Positions 1 to 9,771 are shown, counted from the first letter of the stretch. The stretch is DNA of 64,000 bases from UBA4744 sp963718995 (GCA_963718995.1 CAVRAP010000020.1:248001-312000); one strand, 5' to 3'. The notes: generated by a model from the sequence alone, not told the origin. Made by a program: numbers and translations.

Positions 1-1898
1 CCGGCGCTGGTTTGGATGGTGAACTGGGCGGCAGCAAAGTCCCCCGCCGAGCCCGACAGCACCTGACCCATCTGGTCGGGTGCTGCGTCCAGCGCCGCCG
101 CAAAGATGGCGTTCACATCAGCATCCGCAGTTACCGAGAGATCCTCCTGGAGCCCGTTGGAAAAGGCCAGCTGTGCGAACTCCGGCGAGGCGGGTTGACC
201 CTCGGACCCTTCCGTCGGCTGCAGCAAGGTTGCAACAACAGAAACTGGAGACTGCGCCGACGCAAACCCGCCAAAAGCGGTGACGTTCTCCGTGTCGGCC
301 AGGTTCTGCCACGCCGCAAACATCGCGTTGTAGGCCGCGGGCGTCGCAACGTCGCCCTCAATGAGCACCGCGGTCGACTCACCGAAGCCCCCTCCGAACT
401 CCTCCGCCAGCGTGTTGAAGGTGCTCACAGCCGGTGAGTCTTCGGGGAGGAAGTCCGTAAAGCTGAACTCTGTGCTCAGCTGGGTCAGACCGAAGTATCC
501 GACACCGCCCAGAATGAGAGCGATGACCAATGTGGGGATCGGGGCATGTTCGGCCAGCACCGCCGTGCGGGACATCAACTTGGGAAGAGCCCGCTCCGTT
601 GCTCCGGCGGCGAGCGCTTCACTCGGGAGACGTCCGGCCCGCTCGGCGCGACGGTCGAGCAGCAACCGAACCGCCGGAACAAAGGTGAGCATCAGGATGA
701 ACGCGGCAAGGATTCCCACGGCGGCCAGGATCCCAAAGTCGGCCAACGCTGGCACGGGGTTGAAGACGTTGGTGAGAAATCCGACGGCTGTGGTCAACGT
801 GGCCAGAATGAGGGCTACGCCAACGGTGCTGATCGCCCGCCCGGTGGCCCCGGCCACGTCGCGACCCTCGCCAAGTTCCTCTCGATAGCGGGCAGTCAGG
901 TGGATCGCATAGTCAACGCCCAATCCGACCAGAAGGATGGGGATAATCTGACCGATTTCGTTGAATGGCCCAATGAAGTCCAGGTAGCCGGGCCCCAGCA
1001 GCACTCCGATCCCTTGTTCCCAGGTGATGGCCATGAGGATGACAGCCATGGTCAACACGATGTCCGCCCCACTCCGCCGGAGCGCCCGGGTCAGCGTCAA
1101 TCGGCCCTTCGGTCGGAGGAAGTAGACGAAACCGAGGATCGCCACAATGATGACAATCGCGTAGAGGAACAGCCGCCCGACTTCCGCCAGGAAATCGGTG
1201 TCCTCGCCGAAGAGCAGGGCGAAACTAAAGGGGGACACGGTAATGCCGTCACCTGCGTCGATAGCACTCAAGTCCTTGCCCAACGCGACCTCGAGATCGA
1301 TCAACTCGTTGAAAGCTTCATCGCCGTCCGCGAATTGTGATGCGTCCAGGAAGATGATGGCCAAACCGGAAGGAGCGATGGGCACGGTGAGGTCGGCATT
1401 TTGTGAGGCAAGTTGAGTGAGAAACCCTGTTTGTTCTGGAGGGGCGAATTCAGCCGACTGTTGGTAGAGCTGCTTGACTTCCGCGTCGGTGAGGTCTTCC
1501 GTCGAGATTCCTTGCTGGGCGGCGGAGCCCAGGACACCGTCGAGAAAGCTAACCACGCCGGGTCGCTGGTCTTGTACCGACAGGTAGGAACCAGCGTTGC
1601 TCTCCGCCACCACGCGGTTGATCTCCCGCACCGCTCGCAGGCCCGATGCCGAGATGACATCGTCGCCTTCGATGATGACTTGAATGACCTCTTCTGATGC
1701 ACCGCTCGAAAACAAATCTCCGATCCGTTCGGAAGCTTGAATCTCGGGCGTGTCGGGTGCGAATCCTTCCTGACCGGTTGAGCGCACCATTTGCGAGTTC
1801 AGCGCCCCAAACACGGCGGTCGCGATCACCACGACCGCCACGATGAACCAGGGAGCGCGTTGAGCAGCGCCGGACAAGAAATGGACAAGTGATTTCAC
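1..1898 (-). CDS. MMPL/RND-superfamily transporter, 3' end outside window
   Basis: The open frame runs off the left edge, so 632 codons (the N-terminal part) are visible. The product starts with a cytoplasmic segment and one membrane helix, then a large extracytoplasmic domain, then a cluster of hydrophobic helices around residues 250-400 that includes GLGVDYAIHLTARYREE, a typical RND/MMPL motif. A second extracytoplasmic domain follows and is cut by the window edge. The GTG start at 1898 is preceded by GGAGA at good spacing. MMPL proteins export lipids or hydrophobic compounds across the cytoplasmic membrane using the proton gradient; the substrate here cannot be told. The family call is firm, the role is not. 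No partner gene is adjacent. Confidence 0.85.
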   Translation of the reverse strand, partial: MKSLVHFLSGAAQRAPWFIVAVVVIATAVFGALNSQMVRSTGQEGFAPDTPEIQASERIGDLFSSGASEEVIQVIIEGDDVISASGLRAVREINRVVAESNAGSYLSVQDQRPGVVSFLDGVLGSAAQQGISTEDLTDAEVKQLYQQSAEFAPPEQTGFLTQLASQNADLTVPIAPSGLAIIFLDASQFADGDEAFNELIDLEVALGKDLSAIDAGDGITVSPFSFALLFGEDTDFLAEVGRLFLYAIVIIVAILGFVYFLRPKGRLTLTRALRRSGADIVLTMAVILMAITWEQGIGVLLGPGYLDFIGPFNEIGQIIPILLVGLGVDYAIHLTARYREELGEGRDVAGATGRAISTVGVALILATLTTAVGFLTNVFNPVPALADFGILAAVGILAAFILMLTFVPAVRLLLDRRAERAGRLPSEALAAGATERALPKLMSRTAVLAEHAPIPTLVIALILGGVGYFGLTQLSTEFSFTDFLPEDSPAVSTFNTLAEEFGGGFGESTAVLIEGDVATPAAYNAMFAAWQNLADTENVTAFGGFASAQSPVSVVATLLQPTEGSEGQPASPEFAQLAFSNGLQEDLSVTADADVNAIFAAALDAAPDQMGQVLSGSAGDFAAAQFTIQTSA

Positions 1899-1985
1899 AG
1901 TGTTCTCCGCGGTTTGTATCGAATTGACGGCGATGGCGCGTCGACCAGCCGGCCCCTAGCTTAGGAGACTGTTAGGTATTGTCGT

Positions 1986-3923
1986 TCATCTCGGCGGTGC
2001 TGCTGCCTCGACCAGCGAAGCAACCGCTTCCTCAGCTTTGAGCCCCCGTCGCTCCGATTCGTCGCCGTAGAGCCTCAGCCCGACGGTGCGGTCTTCCACA
2101 TCCTGGTCGCCGACCACGAGCACCGCCGGGTGTTTGTCGGTAAGTGCCCGGCGGATCTTCTCGCCGACGGTTTCTCCCGTCTCGTCGACCTCGACCCGCA
2201 ATCCTGCCGCCTTGAACATCCCGGCAATTTCGGCGGCGTACTCGAGATGCCGATCCGCCACGGGAACGACGGTCGCCTGCACCGGGGCAAGCCACATCGG
2301 GAAAGCCCCGGCGTAGTGCTCAACCAGGATGCCGAAGAAACGCTCCACAGACCCGAACAACGCGCGGTGAACCATCACAGGACGTTCGCGCGCGTTGTCG
2401 GGGCTCGTGTATTCGAGGTCGAACCGTTCCGGGTTCGAGAAGTCGATCTGAATGGTCGACAGTTGCCACTTTCGCCCGATGGCATCTTTGACGTGGACGT
2501 CGATCTTTGGGCCGTAGAAGGCTCCCTCGCCATCAGCGACCTTATATTCGAGGCCGGCTTTCCTCAATGCCTCGGCCAGCGCCTCCGTCGCTTCATCCCA
2601 AAACTCCACCTCACCAACGTACTTGTCGGGTCGGGTTGACAACTCGGCTTCAAACTCGTCAAAACCGAAATCCCTCAGGACCATCAGCGTGAAATCGAGG
2701 AGGTTCTGCAATTCGTCTCCGAGTTGAGCTCGCGTGCAGAAAATGTGACTGTCGTCTTGAGTGAATCCGCGTGCCCTGAGCAAGCCGTGGACAACGCCGG
2801 ACCGCTCATACCGGTAGACGGTCCCCAGCTCAAAGAACCGGAGTGGGAACTCACGGTAGGAGTGGCTCCTGCTCTTGTAGACCAGGATATGAAACGGGCA
2901 ATTCATCGGCTTGACGTAGTAGCCGTCGCCGTGATCGAGTTCCATCTCCGGATACATGGCGTCCGCATAAAAATCGAGATGCCCTGAGGTCTCCCACAGA
3001 TGCGCTTTGGCGACATGCGGGGTTGCAACGATCTGGTAGTCGTGGCTCAGATGGGTACGACGACTGTAGTCCTCGATGATCATCCGCATGAGGCCACCCT
3101 TGGGATGCCAAACCGCCAAACCGCTCCCCAGTTCCGGCGGGAAGGAAAAGAGGTCGAGCTCGGTGCCAAGTTTGCGGTGATCCCGTCGTTCCGCCTCTTC
3201 GAGGCGATGCAAGTACTCGGCCAGAGCCTTCTTGTCTTCCCAGGCAGTGCCGTAGATCCTCTGCAGCTGCGGGCGGTGCTCGTCGCCTCGCCAGTAGGCT
3301 CCGGCGCTCCGCAGGAGTTTCACGGCGGTCAGTCGACCGGTTGAAGGCACATGAGGCCCGCGGCACAGATCAATGAAACCGTTGTTGCTGTAAGCGCTGA
3401 CCACCTGGCCCTCGTTGACTTCGCTCTCATCAACCGATTCGATGATCTCCACCTTGAAGGGTTGGTCGGCGAACACCTGGATGGCTTCGGCTTTCGACAT
3501 CTCGCTGCGAACAAACGGTTGGTCGGCGGCAACGATGTCCGCCATCTTCTCCTCGATGCGTTCCAGATCTTCCGGGGTGAAAGGCCGGCCGATGTCGAAG
3601 TCGTAGTAGAAGCCATCCTCAATCGGAGGACCGATCGCAAACGAAGCCCCGTCGAAAAGACTCAGTACCGCCTGAGCCAGGACGTGGGCCGCAGAATGGC
3701 GCAGCACATGTCTACCTTCTTCAGTCTGATCCGTGATGATCTCGAGACGTCCTCCCTGTGGCAAAGGAGCTGTGACATCCAACCAGGTGCCGTCAAGCCT
3801 TACTGCTACGGCCGCTTTGGCGAGCCTCGAACCGATGCTCTCGGCGATCTGATACCCGGTGGATCCATCCGGGAAGTCGTGATGGGAACCATCGGGTAAT
3901 ACGATATCTATGGGCACGTTCAC
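1986..3923 (-). CDS. thrS: Threonyl-tRNA synthetase
   Basis: Charges tRNA-Thr in the cytoplasm. The 645-residue protein has the full family layout. An N-terminal TGS domain (about residues 1-62) is followed by the editing domain with HSAAH near residue 77 and a downstream CRGPH. The class II catalytic core follows, with zinc/active-site segments MNCPFH, DDSHIF and MVHRALFGS, and then a C-terminal anticodon-binding domain. Length matches the family. The start is a GTG with GGGAGA just upstream. It is transcribed away from the kinase-like gene at 4004, with only 80 bases between the two starts, so their promoters must overlap. No T-box leader fits in that gap. Confidence 0.98.
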   Translation of the reverse strand: MNVPIDIVLPDGSHHDFPDGSTGYQIAESIGSRLAKAAVAVRLDGTWLDVTAPLPQGGRLEIITDQTEEGRHVLRHSAAHVLAQAVLSLFDGASFAIGPPIEDGFYYDFDIGRPFTPEDLERIEEKMADIVAADQPFVRSEMSKAEAIQVFADQPFKVEIIESVDESEVNEGQVVSAYSNNGFIDLCRGPHVPSTGRLTAVKLLRSAGAYWRGDEHRPQLQRIYGTAWEDKKALAEYLHRLEEAERRDHRKLGTELDLFSFPPELGSGLAVWHPKGGLMRMIIEDYSRRTHLSHDYQIVATPHVAKAHLWETSGHLDFYADAMYPEMELDHGDGYYVKPMNCPFHILVYKSRSHSYREFPLRFFELGTVYRYERSGVVHGLLRARGFTQDDSHIFCTRAQLGDELQNLLDFTLMVLRDFGFDEFEAELSTRPDKYVGEVEFWDEATEALAEALRKAGLEYKVADGEGAFYGPKIDVHVKDAIGRKWQLSTIQIDFSNPERFDLEYTSPDNARERPVMVHRALFGSVERFFGILVEHYAGAFPMWLAPVQATVVPVADRHLEYAAEIAGMFKAAGLRVEVDETGETVGEKIRRALTDKHPAVLVVGDQDVEDRTVGLRLYGDESERRGLKAEEAVASLVEAAAPPR

Positions 3924-4003
3924 TCTCTCCCGTAGTCTTTGCGGGTAGCGTAATGAAGCCGAATACCAACGATACGACCATTTCGCAATCCCGGGGGCTG
4001 TTT

Positions 4004-4834
4004 ATGCAACCTGTCGACATCGCAAAGAGACTGGCCGGAGGCGGGAAAGTTCAGGAAATCACCCGTGGCCCGAACCGCGTGTTCCGGGTCTGGCCCGAAG
4101 GTGGACCCGTTTCCCTCGTCAAGGTTTACGCCTCTCCAACCCACGAGCGGCGCGAGCGAAGGGCCCTGACCGCCCTGGCCGGCATCGAGGGCGTCCCCCA
4201 AGTTGTTGATCGCGGCACCGAGGATGACATCAGCTGGGTGAGGTTCGATGATCCCGGCACCTGGTCGCTCGCCAGTCTCCCCGAAAGTCCAGGGGCCGCA
4301 CGTCGGGCCGGGCAAGTTCTGCATGCTGTGCACCGCGCAGATCAGGAGACCCTTTCGAACCTCTCCGGCGGAATGGACGCAGAATGGTTGGCCTCCGACT
4401 TCCGTGGGACCTTCGAACGCCTTGGCCGGTACCGACGAAAACTGCAGATACCGGCCGAGTTGCTTCAGAAGGCGCTCACCGTTGACCCGCCCCCGTGCGG
4501 TGAACCGCGGGTCTCCCACACCAATCCTCGTCCCGAGAGTTTCCTCGTCGATGAGTCCGGCCGGGTAACCCTGGTTGATTGGGAGTGGGCCACGCTGGCT
4601 CCCCCGGAGTGGGACTTCAGCCTGGCAACGTGGCTGCTGCGGCTCCAGGCAGGTCCCGGAGCGGCCGCCGCTCTGGCCGAGGGATACGGTGCGGCGCTCT
4701 CAGAGGTCGATCTGGACGCCTGGATCGCCTATCACGCCGGAATGATCCTGCTGCGTGAAGCAGAGACTCGCGAGGGCCGCCTCGACAGCCTGAGCTACAT
4801 GGTCGACGAACTCCGGAGAGTGCTTTCGCGCTGA
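4004..4834 (+). CDS. Aminoglycoside phosphotransferase-fold protein, probable pseudokinase
   Basis: A 276-residue protein with the APH/choline-kinase fold. The N-lobe keeps a lysine (LVKVYAS) and the C-lobe keeps the metal-binding segment LVDWEWA (Asp192). The catalytic loop, normally HxDxxxxN, reads HTNPRPESFLV at residues 172-182: the catalytic Asp is Asn and the metal-binding Asn is Ser. This is seen directly. Loss of phosphotransfer is inference. The ATG at 4004 was chosen over an in-frame ATG at 3953 because GGGGG lies 7-8 bases upstream of it. The gene is divergent from thrS. The substrate is unknown. Confidence 0.8.
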   Translation: MQPVDIAKRLAGGGKVQEITRGPNRVFRVWPEGGPVSLVKVYASPTHERRERRALTALAGIEGVPQVVDRGTEDDISWVRFDDPGTWSLASLPESPGAARRAGQVLHAVHRADQETLSNLSGGMDAEWLASDFRGTFERLGRYRRKLQIPAELLQKALTVDPPPCGEPRVSHTNPRPESFLVDESGRVTLVDWEWATLAPPEWDFSLATWLLRLQAGPGAAAALAEGYGAALSEVDLDAWIAYHAGMILLREAETREGRLDSLSYMVDELRRVLSR

Positions 4835-4904
4835 GGCCGCGAAATCCACCACTATCCGCGCGAGCCGCTCTAACCTGCCCGCACGGACGAGCTGGAGGAC
4901 TTCC

Positions 4905-5132
4905 GTGTTGGAACTGTTTACCACAGCGTCGATCATCACTGCCCTGGTGTTCTTCGCCACACGCCGCATCCGCTTCCAGGGCAGCCACTTCGTGTTCGAC
5001 GGCAGCGGTTGGAGTCGGGACTACATCGAAGCAGGGGACCTGCCCTGTCCCTGGTGCCAGGCGCCAACGCGCGAGACCGATCAAGCGTGCCCTTCTTGTG
5101 CACGGGTGTTCGGATCCCCGGTCGCCGGCTGA
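4905..5132 (+). CDS. Small membrane-anchored zinc-ribbon protein
   Basis: A 75-residue protein. An N-terminal hydrophobic helix (about residues 5-18) is followed by a short polar region and a CPWC-CPSC pair of knuckles near the C-terminus, which looks like a zinc ribbon. The GTG start has a strong GGAGG six bases upstream. The last 52 bases overlap the convergent mshD gene in another frame. Function is not recognised. It could be a structural or sensing partner of a membrane complex, but nothing in the context shows which. Confidence 0.6.
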   Translation: MLELFTTASIITALVFFATRRIRFQGSHFVFDGSGWSRDYIEAGDLPCPWCQAPTRETDQACPSCARVFGSPVAG

Positions 5133-6022
5133 GCCGCCGCAACGGAGCGGACAAACGACCGGTCAACATGGTCTAGCTCGAATCCGAGCCGCTCGTACAT
5201 GCCGGTCGCCGACCAGTTTGCGGCGTCCACGTAGAGCATGGCGCTGGTCGCCTTCCGGTGCCTATGCAGGTACCACAGGCCTTCCAGGGTTAGCCACGTC
5301 CCCAGCGACCTTCCCCGATGATCGGGGTCGACCGCTATCACGTAGATCTCACCGAGCGAACCCGGGTGGACCTTGGTCCAGCAGAAAGCGACCAACCCGC
5401 TCCCCTCCCAGGCGAGCAGAAAACCTTCGGGATCGAACCAATCCTGTCGAATTCGGTCGGCCAGGATCGACCGGGTCCAGGATCCGTTTTCCGGGTGGCC
5501 GGCAAACGCCCGGTTGTTGACCCGGATCCAGGCCTCCTCGTCGGTTCCTACCCGGAAGGGAGCGACCCGTAGACCGGTTGGCGGTACTGGAGCATGTCGG
5601 GGAGGCAGCGGTAGGCGCATCTGCAGCAACTCCCTTTCGCGGACGAAACCGAGTTCTTCGACAACTGCCGCTACGGAAGGGAGGTACACCCATAGTCGGA
5701 CTCTGCCGCCTCCGGCTTCCGCGCTCAGGGCGAGAGCCGACTGAATCACGTCTCTCACAACTACTGGATCCCGGTGCCCGGGGTCTATTGCGGTCTCGAT
5801 AGCCCAATCGACGTCGGCCGTTCGCGAACTGAGGTGTACATAGGCAATCAGCTCGTCTTCGACCTCAAAGACGGACCCGGTCGACATCAGAGGCTCATCG
5901 CGGATCAGGTCGAGATATTTGTGTTCGCCGATGGGCGCGTGCTGATCGACCAACCGGCATTTTGCCAGCAACCGGCGGATACCCTCCAGGTCGTCGGGAT
6001 GATGGACCGGACGGATTTGCAT
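5081..6022 (-). CDS. mshD: Mycothiol synthase (MshD-like, two GNAT domains)
   Basis: MshD acetylates Cys-GlcN-Ins with acetyl-CoA in the last step of mycothiol synthesis; mycothiol is the main thiol of actinobacteria. The 313-residue protein has two GNAT domains. The C-terminal one carries the acetyl-CoA loop (VDPDHRGRSLG) and the MshD signature VNNRAFAGHPENGSWT between the domains. Length fits the family. The ATG start at 6022 lies close to the divergent patatin gene. The gene is the best single marker here for an actinobacterial host. Confidence 0.9.
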   Translation of the reverse strand: MQIRPVHHPDDLEGIRRLLAKCRLVDQHAPIGEHKYLDLIRDEPLMSTGSVFEVEDELIAYVHLSSRTADVDWAIETAIDPGHRDPVVVRDVIQSALALSAEAGGGRVRLWVYLPSVAAVVEELGFVRERELLQMRLPLPPRHAPVPPTGLRVAPFRVGTDEEAWIRVNNRAFAGHPENGSWTRSILADRIRQDWFDPEGFLLAWEGSGLVAFCWTKVHPGSLGEIYVIAVDPDHRGRSLGTWLTLEGLWYLHRHRKATSAMLYVDAANWSATGMYERLGFELDHVDRSFVRSVAAAQPATGDPNTRAQEGHA

Positions 6023-6065
6023 GGAACAACCCTAGAGCCGGGTTGAGGCGGTATCCTGACGATCC

Positions 6066-7022
6066 GTGAGCAGAGTAGGTCTTGTACTCGGCGGTGGGGG
6101 TATCACCGGAGCCTCCTATCATCTCGCCGCCCTTCTCGCCATCAACATGGCCACGGGTTGGCATCCGAACGATGCCGAAGTCATCGTGGGGACGTCGGCG
6201 GGCTCCTTTGTCGCGTCGACCATCAGAGCCGGGGATCTCAGTATCGACTCGATCGTCCGACCCCACGAAGGGCGCGAGCAGGTCGCCGAACGGATCAATA
6301 AACAGATCTATCAGCGCCAACGCCCGGCCGGGGTGATCCGGTGGGTCCGCCGGGGCATCCTCCCCGGGTTGCGGAAACCCGGAGTCACCATGCTGCTCGG
6401 CAGTCCGGCCCTGCATCACGCCGGCGGAATCGCGGACTGGGTCGAGGACCAGACCGGAGAGATTTCTCGAGGGTGGCCAGATCGGGCGACCGTCATCGTT
6501 GCCTTCGACATTGCCAGCGGTTCCCGGGTGGCTTTTGGCACCCAGAATGCACCGGACGTTTCACTCAAGGACGCAGTTGCGGCCTCCTCTGCGGTACCGG
6601 TCATCTTCAGTCCCTATGAGATCGACGGCCGGTACTACGTCGATGGTGGGGTGGTCTCCGGCACCAATGCTGATCTTCTTCTCGGAAACTCAGAACCGCT
6701 CGACCTCGTACTCGTGCTGGCTCCGATGGCGGCCGAGGAGACGAGAGACGGGGCTCGTTTCTATGAGGGAGTCTTCGATCGGGTGGGGCGCACCGCCCTC
6801 GCCGATGAGTTGGTAACCATCGAGGCAGAATGGCCCCACGCGGATGTTCTGGTTCTGCGACCCTCCCCCATGGTGCTGGAGGTGATGCGGCCCAACCCTA
6901 TGGATCCCATCGGGGCCGTTCCAACGTTTGTGAGAACTCTCGCTTCGCTGCGAAACAAACTCGCCAAGCCCGAAATCTGGAGTGTCCTCGACCACCACCT
7001 CACCGTCCCTACGTACCGGTGA
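6066..7022 (+). CDS. Patatin-like phospholipase / acyl hydrolase
   Basis: A 318-residue serine lipase of the patatin family. The oxyanion loop GGGGITGAS lies at the N-terminus, the nucleophile elbow GTSAGS near residue 44, and the catalytic Asp in VDGGVVSGTNADLL near residue 195. Together they form the Ser-Asp dyad. No signal peptide is visible, so it is probably cytoplasmic or peripheral. The GTG start lacks a strong ribosome site. It is followed after 19 bases by the oxidoreductase gene and may share a transcript with it. The substrate is not predictable. Confidence 0.88.
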   Translation: MSRVGLVLGGGGITGASYHLAALLAINMATGWHPNDAEVIVGTSAGSFVASTIRAGDLSIDSIVRPHEGREQVAERINKQIYQRQRPAGVIRWVRRGILPGLRKPGVTMLLGSPALHHAGGIADWVEDQTGEISRGWPDRATVIVAFDIASGSRVAFGTQNAPDVSLKDAVAASSAVPVIFSPYEIDGRYYVDGGVVSGTNADLLLGNSEPLDLVLVLAPMAAEETRDGARFYEGVFDRVGRTALADELVTIEAEWPHADVLVLRPSPMVLEVMRPNPMDPIGAVPTFVRTLASLRNKLAKPEIWSVLDHHLTVPTYR

Positions 7023-7041
7023 GTAACGGGGGACGGGTCCC

Positions 7042-8289
7042 ATGCCGGTGAGCATGGCCCTCATCGGGGCAGGCCAGCGCGGCACATTCGCCTACGGACC
7101 GTTCGCACTCGATGCCCCGGACGAGCTTCGCTTCGTGGCCGTTGCCGAACCGCAGTCCGACCGTCGGGACAGGTTCGCGACTCAGCACGGGATCCCGCCG
7201 GAACGTCGATTCTCATCATGGGAAGATCTGCTCGACGCCCCCCGTATGGCAGACGCAGTTCTCGTTGCTACTCCCGATCGTCTGCACCACGGCCCTGCGG
7301 TGGCCGCGCTCGAAGCGGGATACGACGTCCTGTTAGAGAAACCGATGGCCACCGAACAGAGTGACCTCAACAACCTGGTGGCCACCGCGGATCGCACCGG
7401 TCGGCTGCTTCAGGTATGCCACGTCTTGCGCTACACCCCCTTCTTCCAGACCTTGCACGAGGTCGTTGCCTCCGGTCGCCTCGGCGACATCGTTGCCGTT
7501 TCGCATCGTGAGAACTTCGTGTACTGGCATATGGCCCACAGCTACGTTCGCGGGAACTGGAGCCGAACCGAGGATGCCGCCCCGATGATCCTCGCCAAAG
7601 GCTGTCACGACTTCGACATCATTTCGTGGAACCTCTCAGATCCCGTGGTTTCACTCCAGTCCTTTGGGTCGCTGCTGCACTTCCGCTCCGAACACGCACC
7701 GGTAGGAGCGCCCCTCCGGTGCACGGACGGATGTCCGGCGGCCGCTCATTGCCCCTTTGAGGCGACCCGGTTGTACATGAATGAGAAGTTGACCGGATGG
7801 CCGGTCCATGTCATCTCGGATGACTTGAGCCCGGCGGGGCGCCTCGCAGCTCTCCGGGAAGGCCCCTACGGCCGATGCGTATACCGGTGCGACAATGACG
7901 TCGTCGACCACCAGGTCGTTGCCATGGGTCTTGCTTCAGGAGCCACGGTCTCCATGACGGTGCAGGGACACTCCCATGAGGAAGCGAGAACGATGCGGTA
8001 CGACGGCACACGGGCCACGCTACGCGCCCGCTTCGGACTGAGGAGCGACATCGAGATTCACGATCACAACGGGGGTCGCGCGGCCCGCGTGCCGATTACC
8101 GCCGGCCGGAGCGGGCACGGCGGCGGTGACTTTGGCGTCTTGCGGGCGTTCCTTGCGGCCGTGCAGGGCGAAGCAGGCTCCCTCTCGACCGCCCGGGAAG
8201 TACTCGAGAGTCACCTGCTCGCCCTAGCCGCCGAACAGTCTCGGTTGACCGGCCGTCCGGTCGCCATGAGGAATATGCGAACGGACTAG
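7042..8289 (+). CDS. Gfo/Idh/MocA family NAD(P)-dependent oxidoreductase
   Basis: A 415-residue sugar-type dehydrogenase. The N-terminal Rossmann motif is LIGAGQRGTFAYG. The EKPMA segment near residue 100 holds the conserved lysine of the family. A Cys-rich insert (CTDGCPAAAHC and later CVYRCDNDVVDHQ) suggests a bound metal in the C-terminal domain. GGGGGACGGG lies upstream of the ATG. Members oxidise or reduce sugars, inositols or related alcohols; the substrate is unknown. It is probably co-transcribed with the patatin gene. Confidence 0.88.
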   Translation: MPVSMALIGAGQRGTFAYGPFALDAPDELRFVAVAEPQSDRRDRFATQHGIPPERRFSSWEDLLDAPRMADAVLVATPDRLHHGPAVAALEAGYDVLLEKPMATEQSDLNNLVATADRTGRLLQVCHVLRYTPFFQTLHEVVASGRLGDIVAVSHRENFVYWHMAHSYVRGNWSRTEDAAPMILAKGCHDFDIISWNLSDPVVSLQSFGSLLHFRSEHAPVGAPLRCTDGCPAAAHCPFEATRLYMNEKLTGWPVHVISDDLSPAGRLAALREGPYGRCVYRCDNDVVDHQVVAMGLASGATVSMTVQGHSHEEARTMRYDGTRATLRARFGLRSDIEIHDHNGGRAARVPITAGRSGHGGGDFGVLRAFLAAVQGEAGSLSTAREVLESHLLALAAEQSRLTGRPVAMRNMRTD

Positions 8290-8374
8290 TCCTTTTGTGT
8301 TGCACGGTAACCATCCTCGATGTTGGGAGGGTGATCTGCCGACATAGGTACTAGCGGCTAGGAGAACCAGCGAT

Positions 8375-8527
8375 ATGCAAGATGCCACGCGAGGGAAGCA
8401 CGAACGACGCCGACGAAGCCTGTTCGCTTCACTCAACCTGGGAAAGGATGCGGCAGCTCGCAAGCTCCGCAGACTCCCGTCGATCGTGACCGGAGAACGC
8501 ATTCTGGTCGGGAAAGAACGGGCCTAG
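8375..8527 (+). CDS. Possible small basic protein (50 aa)
   Basis: A 50-codon frame starting with ATG, preceded by AGGAGA about nine bases upstream. The product is very basic (HERRRRS, ARKLRRLPS) with no membrane helix. It ends inside the 3' end of the convergent aminotransferase gene (4-base overlap). The ribosome site and the clean frame are the only support; there is no recognised family. It may be a chance frame. Confidence 0.4.
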   Translation: MQDATRGKHERRRRSLFASLNLGKDAAARKLRRLPSIVTGERILVGKERA

Positions 8528-9771
8528 GTCGAAACCCCGGCCCGAAGTTCGTCGAGTGCCTCGACCACCCGGGCGAGCTCTTCCGTTGTGTTGTAGTGCG
8601 CAAAGCCGATCCGCACCAGACCACCCGCCTCCAAGACTCCCAACCGCCGCATCACCTCTACCGCGTAGTAGTGCCCGGCCCAGACAAAGATCCCTTTGCG
8701 GCCCAATGCATGCTGGACCTCATCCGGAGTCAACCCCGTCACCTCCACAGCAAAGGTCGGTGTGCGGTTGGCACCCGTCGCGGTCGGGCCGTGCACGCTG
8801 ACACCTTCGAGACCGTCTACGGCGGCCAGAAAACCTTTGGCCAAACTTGCTTCGTGGGGCGCGATGGCGCCGAATCCCGCTTCGATGGCTTTCCGCCGGC
8901 CGACTCCGGGTTCGCCTCCTTCTCCAAGCGAAGCAAGGTAGTCGACCGCTGCAGTCACGCCCGCCAAGCTCTCAAAGCTCTGCGTTCCGGTCTCCCATTT
9001 CCCGGGCGGCTCCGTGGGTGCCGGTCGAACCTTGAAGGCATCGAGTTCGGCTAGAAGCTCGTGACGTCCATAGAGAAACCCGGTGTGGGGACCGAAGAAT
9101 TTGTAGGCGGAGGCAACCAGGAAATCGCATTCGAGAGCCTTGACGTCGACCAGGCCGTGGGGTGTGTAGTGCACGGCGTCAACGAAGACCTTGGCGCCGA
9201 CCGCATGCGCCGCTTCGACCACCTGGGACACATCGACGATGGTGCCGAGGGCGTTGGAGGCATGGGTGACCGCTACCAGCCTCGTTTTGTCGGTCAGCAG
9301 GTCGTCGAGGGCCGCGTAGTCGAGATCGTGTCCGCGCTCGGGAAGGAAATCGAGCCACCGGACGATGACACCCCTTTCTTCGGCAGCCATGACCCACGGA
9401 GTGATATTGGCGTCGTGATCGAGCCGGGTCACAACGATCTGGTCGCCGGGTTGCCACGTGCGTGAGAGGGCCCGGCTCATCGCAAAAGTGAGGCTGGTCA
9501 TGTTCTGGCCAAAGACAATCTCATAGGGCGTTGCGTTGATGAGATCGGCCACGGCCTGCCGGGCGGACATCGTGATCTCGTCGGCGTCCCGGCTCGCGAC
9601 GAAACCTCCACCCAGGTTGCTGATTCCGCGCTCGAGAACACCCGCCATGGCGGAGATAACCGTTCCAGGGGTCTGCGTACCGCCTGGTCCGTCCAGGTAG
9701 GCAACCGGGACACCGTCCTGGGTACGGGCCAGAGCCGGAAAGAGGGGACGAACATCGTGGGGATTGAACAC
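8524..9771 (-). CDS. Cysteine desulfurase-like class V aminotransferase (VC1184 family)
   Basis: A 415-residue PLP enzyme of fold type I. The PLP lysine lies in VASAYKFFGPHTGFLYG, and the N-terminal YLDGPGGTQTP is typical of the cysteine desulfurase-like subfamily. Such enzymes take sulfur or selenium from cysteine or selenocysteine, but this subfamily is poorly characterised. It lies next to purine deaminase and molybdenum hydroxylase genes. Supplying sulfur or selenium to the Mo cofactor is a possible role, and is inference only. It is transcribed in the same direction as the adenine deaminase upstream, 84 bases away. Confidence 0.85.
   Translation of the reverse strand: MFNPHDVRPLFPALARTQDGVPVAYLDGPGGTQTPGTVISAMAGVLERGISNLGGGFVASRDADEITMSARQAVADLINATPYEIVFGQNMTSLTFAMSRALSRTWQPGDQIVVTRLDHDANITPWVMAAEERGVIVRWLDFLPERGHDLDYAALDDLLTDKTRLVAVTHASNALGTIVDVSQVVEAAHAVGAKVFVDAVHYTPHGLVDVKALECDFLVASAYKFFGPHTGFLYGRHELLAELDAFKVRPAPTEPPGKWETGTQSFESLAGVTAAVDYLASLGEGGEPGVGRRKAIEAGFGAIAPHEASLAKGFLAAVDGLEGVSVHGPTATGANRTPTFAVEVTGLTPDEVQHALGRKGIFVWAGHYYAVEVMRRLGVLEAGGLVRIGFAHYNTTEELARVVEALDELRAGVST

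Noticed and set aside
3924..4003. A T-box leader for thrS
   Set aside because: The gap to the divergent gene is too short for a T-box and shows no matching structure.
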